This document shows positions 17,395 to 24,797 of a DNA stretch of 64,000 bases, piece by piece; positions within the stretch are counted from its first letter, which is position 1, and every line of letters begins with the position of its first letter. The notes under the pieces were generated by a model. It was not told the origin of the DNA and made no database searches. It saw nothing but the letters and a program-made list of their open reading frames with translations. Origin of the DNA: Streptomyces spectabilis. Its GTDB lineage: Bacteria > Actinomycetota > Actinomycetes > Streptomycetales > Streptomycetaceae. The stretch covers positions 7,140,501 to 7,204,500 of the forward strand of contig NZ_CP023690.1 of assembly GCF_008704795.1 (NCBI RefSeq), in the 5' to 3' direction. The translations under genes were made by a program, and so were the position numbers.

Positions 17395-17813
17395 GCCGCG
17401 CCCGGCCCGTGCTGGTCGCCGTCGTCGTCCGCCGTGCCGGTGTTCCCGTTGAGGAACCGCTCGATCTGCGCGTCGTCGGCGCGGGCCTGCTTGCCGGAGA
17501 TGGTGAGCGACGCGCCGTCGGGCCGCGTGACGACGATGGTCCGCTGCGGCACGCGAGCGAGCCAGATCTGAATCCCGGCGGCGACGAAGGAGCCGCCGCT
17601 GAACACGAGCCCGATGAGGTCGGAGACGGGCCCGCCCTTGAGGCTTTCGCTGGCGGCGTCCTGCTGCTGGCCCGGGACGTCGAGCGCGGCCAGCGGGTCG
17701 GCGTCGGTAAGGGCGGTGAGCAGCTCGCGCGCTTCGCGTCGGGCGCGCAGCGGATCCTCGTCGACGATGGAGATGCGATAGTCGGCGGCCGGGGCGGTGT
17801 GGGTGGTGCTCAC
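17391..17813 (-). CDS. EACC1-like membrane component of the caspase system
   Basis: 140 aa. A cytosolic N-terminus (YRISIVDEDPLRARREARELL) is followed by one hydrophobic segment near 62-86 (SDLIGLVFSGGSFVAAGIQI). A short beta-rich tail follows (RTIVVTRPDGASLTISG). Size and layout match effector-associated constant component 1 (EACC1), known from comparative genomics as the invariant partner of caspase- and trypsin-type effectors in actinobacterial conflict systems. GTG start with ribosome site GGGGGAGA upstream. The stop overlaps the start of the caspase-helicase gene. Probably tethers or gates the effector at the membrane. Confidence 0.75.
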   Translation of the reverse strand: MSTTHTAPAADYRISIVDEDPLRARREARELLTALTDADPLAALDVPGQQQDAASESLKGGPVSDLIGLVFSGGSFVAAGIQIWLARVPQRTIVVTRPDGASLTISGKQARADDAQIERFLNGNTGTADDDGDQHGPGAA

Positions 17814-17917
17814 GTTCGCTGTCTCCCCCTTGGGTTCCCCGTGCGGTGCACACGCGGACGGACGATGCTAGCGGCAGGCACTGACAGACCGGCGGCTGGT
17901 TTCCGAAAGCCTGCTGG

Positions 17918-18358
17918 TCATTGGCGTGAAACGCACAGCTCCGCCCAGACAGTCTTGCCGGGAGCACCGACGCGCGGCGCGACAGCCCACCGGCTCGCCA
18001 GCCGCGCCACGACGAACAGTCCGCGCCCCGACTCGGCGTCCCCGGGCGGCTCGTGGGAGGAGAGCAGCGGCACGCGTTCGGTACGGGTGTCGGTGACCTC
18101 GATATGCAACGTGTCGGTGGTCCCGGTGAGCCGGAGGTGGAAGTCCCGGCCGGATACGTGACCGTGGCGCACGGCGTTGCCGGTGAGCTCGGCGGCGATC
18201 AGCGCCAGTGTCTCGTTGTCGGAGGACGTGTAGGGGTGGCCCCAGGTGTCGAGGCGGTGGGCGACGAGTCGGCGGGCGAGGCGGGCGCCGCGCGGCGAGG
18301 AGGTGAAGCGCGTTGAGAACTCAAGCGCCGCTGGTGCGGGGGAAGTTTCGCTGTTCAT
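17918..18358 (-). CDS. RsbW-like HATPase (anti-sigma-type ATP-binding protein)
   Basis: 146 aa. A single GHKL ATPase domain with N box AELTGNAVRHG, G1 region HIEVTDT and G2 box SGRGLFVVARL, ending in KTVWAELCV. It belongs to the expanded Streptomyces family of small HATPases related to RsbW/SpoIIAB, usually encoded beside XRE-DUF5753 and DUF397 genes, as here. Divergent from the XRE gene across a 149-bp gap. Same direction as, and 104 bp before, the EACC1 gene, so read-through is possible. Confidence 0.85.
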   Translation of the reverse strand: MNSETSPAPAALEFSTRFTSSPRGARLARRLVAHRLDTWGHPYTSSDNETLALIAAELTGNAVRHGHVSGRDFHLRLTGTTDTLHIEVTDTRTERVPLLSSHEPPGDAESGRGLFVVARLASRWAVAPRVGAPGKTVWAELCVSRQ

Positions 18359-18507
18359 GGGACACAGGCTTTCGCGGGCTGCTTACGCTGAGTAAGACAC
18401 GGGGCGCGTACGCGTAGTAGCGGTAGGCGACGTGCGGTTACGTGTAGGCGGCGCGGAGCGTGACGGCCGACGCGGAGCGGCGTTGGCCGGTGGAGGTAAT
18501 GCCGGGC

Positions 18508-19359
18508 ATGAACGAACCCACCGAGCGACCGGACGACGACCCGGGTGCCCCTGCGCCGGACCCGGGCTCGGGCATGCTGCGCGTCTTCGGGCGGCAGTTG
18601 AAGCGGTTCCGGGTACGGGCGGGGTTGGAGCGGTCGGAGTTCGGAGCGAGGCTGGGGTACTCCACCTCGACGATCGCGGCGTACGAGCAGGGGCGGAGGG
18701 TGCCGCCGCCTCGCTTCATCGACCAGGCGGACGACCTGCTGGACGCGGGCGAGGTCCTGAAGGAGATGAAGGAGGAGGTTGCGCGGGCGCAGTACCCGGC
18801 GTTCTTCCGCGATGCGGCCAAGCTGGAGGCGGAGGCGGTCGAGCTTCATGTGTATGCGACCCAGGTGACACCGGGCCTGCTGCAAACCGTGGAATGCGCC
18901 AGGGCGGTGTTCGGGATGTGGAGACCGCTGCTGAAGGAGGAGATCATCGAGCAGCGGATCGCAGCCCGGTTGGCAAGGCAGGAGATCTTCACCAGGCGCC
19001 CGCACCCGCACTTGACCTTCGTGATTGAAGAGGCGGCTCTTCACAAGCGCCTTGGAGGCAACCAAGTCTGGCGAGGACAGCTGGAGCACGTCCTGCTGAT
19101 CAGCCAGTCACGCAACGTCGAGATCCAAGTGATGCCGCTCGATCGTGAGGAACATGCAGGCCTCGCAGGGCCCTTCACCTTGATGGAGTTGAAGGACGGA
19201 CGCTGGATTGCATACGCGGAGGTGCAGAGCGACAGCCGTCTGCATACCGAGCGGGCCAAGGTCCGTGAGCTGGAGGCTACGTATGGCAGCCTGCGTGCTC
19301 AGGCCCTCACACCGTGGGATTCGCAGGCTCTGATCGAGAAGTTGCTGGGAGAACGATAA
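18508..19359 (+). CDS. XRE-family regulator with DUF5753 domain
   Basis: 283 aa. HTH near residues 23-80 (GRQLKRFRVRAGLERSEFGARLGYSTSTIAAYEQGRR in two blocks), then a DUF5753 ligand-like domain (TPGLLQTVECARAVF, RLARQEIF, FVIEEAALHKRLGG, IQVMPL, AGPFTLMEL). ATG 18508 is chosen because GGAGG at 18492-18496 lies 11 bases before it. An in-frame ATG at 18499 is too close to that site. It forms a two-gene unit with the DUF397 gene starting 2 bp after its stop. Regulators of this class generally act as antagonists to their DUF397 partner in development. Targets here are unknown but may include the flanking defence modules. Confidence 0.88.
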   Translation: MNEPTERPDDDPGAPAPDPGSGMLRVFGRQLKRFRVRAGLERSEFGARLGYSTSTIAAYEQGRRVPPPRFIDQADDLLDAGEVLKEMKEEVARAQYPAFFRDAAKLEAEAVELHVYATQVTPGLLQTVECARAVFGMWRPLLKEEIIEQRIAARLARQEIFTRRPHPHLTFVIEEAALHKRLGGNQVWRGQLEHVLLISQSRNVEIQVMPLDREEHAGLAGPFTLMELKDGRWIAYAEVQSDSRLHTERAKVRELEATYGSLRAQALTPWDSQALIEKLLGER

Positions 19360-19361
19360 AC

Positions 19362-19559
19362 GTGCAGAAGCCGAGGTACGAGAACGACTCGCTTGCCTGG
19401 TTCAAGAGCAGCTACAGCGCTGGAGACGGCGGCGAGTGCGTCGAGGTGGCTGAAAGCCTGGGCAGCGTCCACGTGCGCGACTCGAAGGATACGAACCGTC
19501 CTGGGCTCGTGGTCGACGGATCTGCGTGGACTGCCTTCGTGGGCTTCGCAAGGCGGTAG
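19362..19559 (+). CDS. DUF397 protein
   Basis: 65 aa. Classic DUF397 motifs: WFKSSYSAGDGGECVEVAE, VHVRDSKD and WTAFVGFAR. GTG start chosen for the GGGAGAAC ribosome site inside the end of the XRE gene, 2 bp after that gene's stop. Members of this family pair with XRE-DUF5753 regulators in Streptomyces and modulate them. Followed directly by a strong terminator. Confidence 0.88.
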   Translation: MQKPRYENDSLAWFKSSYSAGDGGECVEVAESLGSVHVRDSKDTNRPGLVVDGSAWTAFVGFARR

Positions 19560-19566
19560 AACCGCA

Positions 19567-19608
19567 ACGTGGCTGCCCCAGGCCTTGAATGGTCTGGGGC
19601 AGCCACGT
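19567..19608. terminator. Bidirectional terminator
   Basis: An 18-bp stem (19567-19584 with 19591-19608, one G-T wobble) and a 6-base loop TTGAAT. It sits between the convergent DUF397 gene and the end of the methyltransferase gene at 19610. Confidence 0.8.
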
Positions 19609-19609
19609 G

Positions 19610-22600
19610 TCACGCCGTGTTCTCAGCCGCCTTGCGCACCGGGGGCGTCCACCGTCCGAGGGCGACCTCCGTATCCAGCCGCGCCTGGAAGCGTGCGTGC
19701 GCTGCCCGCATCTCGGCTTCACGGTCAGCCTTGTAGAAGGGACCGACGTAGCCGGCAGGGGGCGGGGTGTTGGTCGGGTCGGCGAGGTGGGCCTCGAAGT
19801 CGAGCCAGTCCTGCTTGGTCTGTCCGTGCCCGTACGTGTTGAAGTTCTCCGCGATCTTGCGACCGTTGGCGTCGAACCAGGTCTTCGCCTCGTAGTCGTG
19901 GAGCTGCGGGTAGCGCGACTTGAAGATCGCGACGAGCTGGTCGGCAGTGATGCCGAGCCATACGGAGACGAGGGCGTCCAACTCGACAACGGCCGCGCGC
20001 CGTTCGTGCTCAGTGCGGAGCGGTGTGTCGTATTCCCAGGTGGGTCGAAGACCTGCAGCTAGGGGCTTCAAACCCGGCCAGTTGGGGTTAGCCCAGTCTT
20101 CGTAGCCTGCCCACCGAGGGTCGAACAACTCTTCCCAGAGCGGTGAGTAGTGCCTGGTCAGTGCATTGAGGCGGAGGGCGCGAAGTAGCAGGGCGGGTGC
20201 CAGGGGGTGCTTGGGGTTGGGGGCGGGCATTCTACGGGCTTCGCTGTTTTGGTGGTGGGAGCGTCCAGTGATGCGCAGAAGATAGTCGAGGGGTAGCGAA
20301 GCCCAGAAGCCCGCGTTGAGAACGGTGAGGAGCCCTTCCTCCAGGGCCAGGGACTGCACCGTGTGTACGTGCGCGGGGCCGGGGGGAATGAGGGCGGCCT
20401 GCAGACTGCGGGCGTTGTTGGCAGGGATCATGGCGCGCCAGGCCAGCCGGAAGTGCGTGGTGTACGGCCTTCCGAACCAAGAGTCCTGAGCCGCCATGTA
20501 CGTTGCTTCGTCGGTGGCCCGCACGTAGTTGGTCACAGGGACGTATTCTTCGGCAAGCTGGGTCGGTACCAGTGAGTCCCAGTCCCTGTTACTCCGGCAG
20601 GGGATCCTTGGCTCCTTTGAGAATGGAAGCGCGGATGCGAAGTGCGGTCCTTGCAGGATGACATCCGTGAGCTTCGTGGCAGCCTGGTTTCCCCAACGGG
20701 TCAGGCCCTTCTTCTTGGCGGCCGCTTCGTCATATCCTGTGGTAATTGACGGGCTGTAATCGTCCAGGCTGCTCGGGTAGTCGGCCAGAGCCTTGATTGC
20801 CCCTTGCTCGCTCACGAGGACGGGGTAAAGCAAGGGGGTCTGATTCACTGGGCCCGTCGAGCCCGTCAGGGACTGCCAACTGGCCAGCAACGGTGTGCTG
20901 ACATGCACCACGCGTTCGCGGTGAGGTCGGACATCCCACGAGCCGTTGTGCTTGATTCCGGGAGGTGCTCCTTGTCCCTCGTGCGTTAGTGAATCCGGAA
21001 GTACATCGGCGTCGCGGAGCTCGCTGAGATGTAGGAAGCTGGGTTCCTGCGGCGTGCCGTAAACGTGCAACCCGAATTGCTGGGCGCGATCGAGGTCTTC
21101 GAATGCCCAGTTTGCCGAGTTCACAAAGTGCGCGTGTACCCGGAGATGCCTATATGTGGCAGCTCGGATCGCTCCCTCGCGTACGCCGCCGAAGTGTGTG
21201 TCCGGATGGATTAGACCTGCGTTGCCGTGCGACGCGGTGTGATGCCACACCTGAGCCATGAAGGCCCGGTAGAGGTCGCCTTGGGTACCCGCAAGGAGTG
21301 GGTACGCGGCGGAGCTACGCAACACATTGACCAGTCCCGAAAGTGCGGCCAACTCGTCGAGGACGAAACTCCGATCGCCCGCGCTCGGCTGCAATACAGC
21401 CTCCTTGCGAAGTCTCCACTCGGCAGCGCTCGGTTTGTCCGTAAGAACAAACCAAGGCTCCAACTCCGCCAGAACCAGGTCCTCTCGCCATTGCGGCCGA
21501 ACCCACGGCGGATTCCCCACCTGCAGATCAAACCCGCCCCGCCCCCCAAACACCTGGGCGAACTCCAACTCCCAATGGAAGAACCCCTGCTGCCCCGCCA
21601 CATCACTAGCAACGCCGACCCACGGGAACCGGCTCTCCAGCCAGTAGGACCGGTCCATGCCCATCCAGTCCGGCAGCTCGTCCTCGTACTGCTCCAGCGC
21701 ACCCAGGGAGTCAAAGGAAGACACCAGCGACTCCGCCGGCACGTCGTGCGTGCCCAGCAGTGCCTCGGCGAAGTCCAGCCAGTCGTCCAGCTCCGCCAGC
21801 GGGATGACCTCGCGGCGCTGGCCCGCGAATGCCTGCTCGCCCTGCCGCTTGCCCTTCCGCCGCTTGTCGATGTCGCCGCGCTTGACCTCCTTCACGGTGA
21901 CGTTGCCGAGGAGGTCGACCTCCTCGTACGTACGGATGACGTCGGACGCCGCCGCCCCTGCACCAGCTCCGCCCTGAGCGGGCACGGCCTCCGCCCGCTC
22001 GTACCGCCCGTCAGAACCATCCAGCAGCCCCACCTCCTGCACCGGCCAGAACCACAGCGCACACCACGCGTCCATGAGCTTCTTCAGTCGCCAGTACGGG
22101 GTGTCCACTGCCGTCAGGTCAGCCAGCACCTTCTCCCGAGGCACTGCTTCTCTCGGCGAGCGCAGCCAGTCAGCCTCCGCCTCCCACACATCCACCCGCC
22201 GCGAGATCTCCCGCTCGGAGATCGTCAGCCGCTGCACCACCAGGTCCCACAGATACTCGGCGCGCCGAGCCAGGCCCTGCAACCGGGCCGTCTGCTTCGC
22301 CGATGGGGACTTCGTGACCGCCTTGCGCCAAGCACCCAGCGCCTTCGCGGCCTCCGGCGCGAGCGCCTTCGCCTCCTTTTCGGCGGCGACCGCGCCCCAC
22401 TCCTTCGCGGGGAGGAGGAAGTGGTGCACTGAACCCTCTGGCAGCGGCGCACCCGCCTGCGCGTCCGCCAGCGGGTACCGCTCCGGCGTCGTCCCCAGCC
22501 AGCCGCCCTTCTTCAGGCGCTCGGGGCCGTACACCTCGCGTCGGCCGCCGATCAGCGAGTTGCCGCGCCGCAGGTGGAGGCCGAACCAAGGGGCCTCCAT

Positions 22601-24784
22601 GCCGGGGTGCATGGTGTTGAGCCACAACGACACCTCGGCCAGCTCCACGGCTGTCTCGTTGAGGTCCACGCCGTACGAGTTGTGCAGGGCGATGTACGCC
22701 TTGGCCTTCTGGAGCTCGACGGCGTACTGCTCCGTGTCGATGGAGCGGCCGAGTTCCTTCTGCCGGCGGCGCAGGTACTCGGCGGCGACCTGGTTGATCG
22801 CCTCGTTGAGGAACGCGCCCGAGCCGAGGGCCGGTTCGCAGATTTTCCAGTCGAGCAGCTCGCGAGCCTCGGTCACGGTGTCGTCCTGGTCCAGGCGGTG
22901 CTGGAGGGCCAGCTGCACCGTGACCTTGGTCAGCGACTCCGGTGTGTAGTACGAGGCCGAGGTCTGGCGGTCGCGGCCGGAGAGCCGGTAGACGAACGAG
23001 CCGGGGGCGTAGCGGACCCGCAGTTCCTCGCCCGTGTCCCGGTCAGGGCGTCGGACGAAGACCGTGTCCGCGTACTCGTCGGCTTTCGACTTGGGCACCA
23101 GCCAGGAGCCGTCCTTTGGGTCGCCGCCCTTGGCGACCTCGTACAGTTCCTCGCCCGCGATGAAGCCGGAGTACGACATCAGGCCCTCGTACACGGCGCC
23201 GAGCTGGTTGATGCCCAGCTGCGCGTACGAGATGAAGCCGCCGCGCTCGCCCTTCTTGCCCTTCGTGAGCATGAGCTTGTGCAGGACCTCGTACAGGGTG
23301 GCGTTACGGAGCCGGGTGTCGAGGTAGCGGACCGAATCGCCACGAGCGAGGGCCTCGTCGGCGTCGTGGCGCGGGTCGGTGACGGTGTCCGCGCCGATCA
23401 GCCGGATCGAGTCCCGCTCGAAGAGCGTGGAGTGCAGGGGCTCGAAGCGCAGGCCGAGGTCTTCGCTGGCCTTCGGCCCGACGACGTCGGTGGTCTCCGT
23501 CTCCTCTGGCTCGTTCGCCTTCCCGTGCGTACGGCGCGGCCGGTAGCCGTCCTGGACCTTGCGGAACAGCAGGTCCAGGGACTCGTACAGGTAGAAGCCG
23601 CGGCGGGACTTCTCGTCGATTAGGTCCCGCTCCGCCACGAGCTCGCCGAGCCGCCCGAGGCCGTAGCCCAGCTGGTACTCGGGATAGTCGGACGGCAGGA
23701 TGCCCAGCTCGGGGCGGGCCTCGGCGTACAACAGGAACAGGATGCGGTACAGGTAGCGCAGCGACTCGCGGGTCAACTGGCGCCCCAAGTCGGGGAGTTC
23801 GCCGATGTCCTCGGGCCGGATACCCTGCTCGCGCAGGCGATCCAGGACCTCGTTCGCGATCAGCTCGACGCTCAGCCGCAGCCCGTCGCGCAGCTCGCCG
23901 GAGACGCCCACCGCGTGCTTGGTGGACTTGCCGACGAGTTCGGCGAGGGGGTTCTCGCCGCCTTCTTCGGGGGTGCGGAGGGAGTCGGTGCCGAACAGGG
24001 CGGCGACGGTGTCGAGTTCGCCGCCCGCCCTCGTGTCGTTGCGCTGGAGCGCGGTGTCGAGGGAGACCGCCAGGTAACGGCCCTCGCCCCAGGCCATGCG
24101 ATCGGCCAGGACGACGACGCCACCGACGAGCAGCAGGACATAGCGCGGGGCGTCGTCGCAGGCGAACAGGAAGGAGGCCAGCTTGGAGCCAGTGGTAAGG
24201 CTGTTCGAACCGTCGAGGGCGACGGGGACGAGGAGACGGCCGGGGCCGTCGGGGTCCAGGGCCGCGTCCGGCTCGGCGGCCCAGCCGCAGTCGACCGCGA
24301 CGAGGCCCTTCTCGGCGTGGGCGACCGTGACCTCGTAGCCCTGGCCGGCCCGCTCCACTGTGAGCGTGCCCGCCTTCGCGTCGTAGCCCAGCGCGCGCAG
24401 GACGTCGGCGTTGAGAGCCTGCATCCGCTCACGCCACACGGGGGCGTCGTACGTCACCGAGTCGTCCTCGGTGTCGGGCGTGGAGGCGGTGCCCTCGGCG
24501 TCCTCGGGGAGGGCGAAGAACGACCGGGCCCGGAAGTAGTCGCGGCGCAGTGCCCGAAGCCCGGCCCGCGGGGTGACGGGCAGGGCCGTACCGGCGTCCT
24601 GGTGCGCGGTGTCATCGGCGGAGGCGGTCTCGCCCGCCTCGCCCGTGCCGGCCGGCGGCCTGGCGGCCTCTTCCCGCTCCTTCCACGTCTGGAGCAGGCC
24701 CGTCTTCAGATCCTTGGGCAACACCTCGGCGAGGTAGTGGGCCGAGAAGTAGTCGCCGCGGTTGACCAGGGAGTCGTACGTCAT
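19610..24784 (-). CDS. Large N6-adenine DNA methyltransferase (Eco57I/DrmMI/PglX-like)
   Basis: 1724 aa. SAM-binding motif I CEPALGSGAFLNEA (~650), the YGVDLNETAVELAEVSLWLN region, and catalytic motif IV NPPW (~1091) identify a gamma-class adenine methylase. The long N-terminal part and C-terminal target-recognition part resemble PglX (BREX) and DrmMI (class 1 DISARM). It starts 13 bp after the SNF2-type helicase gene, so the two form one operon. No strong ribosome site is visible before the ATG. The C-terminal third, roughly 19.9-21.5 kb, uses more A/T-ending codons than the rest, which suggests exchange of the recognition domain. Probably marks self DNA and may also act as the restriction partner. 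No separate nuclease is encoded in the operon. Confidence 0.88.
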   Translation of the reverse strand: MTYDSLVNRGDYFSAHYLAEVLPKDLKTGLLQTWKEREEAARPPAGTGEAGETASADDTAHQDAGTALPVTPRAGLRALRRDYFRARSFFALPEDAEGTASTPDTEDDSVTYDAPVWRERMQALNADVLRALGYDAKAGTLTVERAGQGYEVTVAHAEKGLVAVDCGWAAEPDAALDPDGPGRLLVPVALDGSNSLTTGSKLASFLFACDDAPRYVLLLVGGVVVLADRMAWGEGRYLAVSLDTALQRNDTRAGGELDTVAALFGTDSLRTPEEGGENPLAELVGKSTKHAVGVSGELRDGLRLSVELIANEVLDRLREQGIRPEDIGELPDLGRQLTRESLRYLYRILFLLYAEARPELGILPSDYPEYQLGYGLGRLGELVAERDLIDEKSRRGFYLYESLDLLFRKVQDGYRPRRTHGKANEPEETETTDVVGPKASEDLGLRFEPLHSTLFERDSIRLIGADTVTDPRHDADEALARGDSVRYLDTRLRNATLYEVLHKLMLTKGKKGERGGFISYAQLGINQLGAVYEGLMSYSGFIAGEELYEVAKGGDPKDGSWLVPKSKADEYADTVFVRRPDRDTGEELRVRYAPGSFVYRLSGRDRQTSASYYTPESLTKVTVQLALQHRLDQDDTVTEARELLDWKICEPALGSGAFLNEAINQVAAEYLRRRQKELGRSIDTEQYAVELQKAKAYIALHNSYGVDLNETAVELAEVSLWLNTMHPGMEAPWFGLHLRRGNSLIGGRREVYGPERLKKGGWLGTTPERYPLADAQAGAPLPEGSVHHFLLPAKEWGAVAAEKEAKALAPEAAKALGAWRKAVTKSPSAKQTARLQGLARRAEYLWDLVVQRLTISEREISRRVDVWEAEADWLRSPREAVPREKVLADLTAVDTPYWRLKKLMDAWCALWFWPVQEVGLLDGSDGRYERAEAVPAQGGAGAGAAASDVIRTYEEVDLLGNVTVKEVKRGDIDKRRKGKRQGEQAFAGQRREVIPLAELDDWLDFAEALLGTHDVPAESLVSSFDSLGALEQYEDELPDWMGMDRSYWLESRFPWVGVASDVAGQQGFFHWELEFAQVFGGRGGFDLQVGNPPWVRPQWREDLVLAELEPWFVLTDKPSAAEWRLRKEAVLQPSAGDRSFVLDELAALSGLVNVLRSSAAYPLLAGTQGDLYRAFMAQVWHHTASHGNAGLIHPDTHFGGVREGAIRAATYRHLRVHAHFVNSANWAFEDLDRAQQFGLHVYGTPQEPSFLHLSELRDADVLPDSLTHEGQGAPPGIKHNGSWDVRPHRERVVHVSTPLLASWQSLTGSTGPVNQTPLLYPVLVSEQGAIKALADYPSSLDDYSPSITTGYDEAAAKKKGLTRWGNQAATKLTDVILQGPHFASALPFSKEPRIPCRSNRDWDSLVPTQLAEEYVPVTNYVRATDEATYMAAQDSWFGRPYTTHFRLAWRAMIPANNARSLQAALIPPGPAHVHTVQSLALEEGLLTVLNAGFWASLPLDYLLRITGRSHHQNSEARRMPAPNPKHPLAPALLLRALRLNALTRHYSPLWEELFDPRWAGYEDWANPNWPGLKPLAAGLRPTWEYDTPLRTEHERRAAVVELDALVSVWLGITADQLVAIFKSRYPQLHDYEAKTWFDANGRKIAENFNTYGHGQTKQDWLDFEAHLADPTNTPPPAGYVGPFYKADREAEMRAAHARFQARLDTEVALGRWTPPVRKAAENTA

Positions 24785-24797
24785 GACAGTGGCTCTC

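Noticed and set aside
17395..17967. N-terminal extension of the caspase-helicase (191 codons)
   Set aside because: Arg-rich antisense-type composition, reads out of frame through the EACC1 gene, and conserved sequence starts at GTG 17394.
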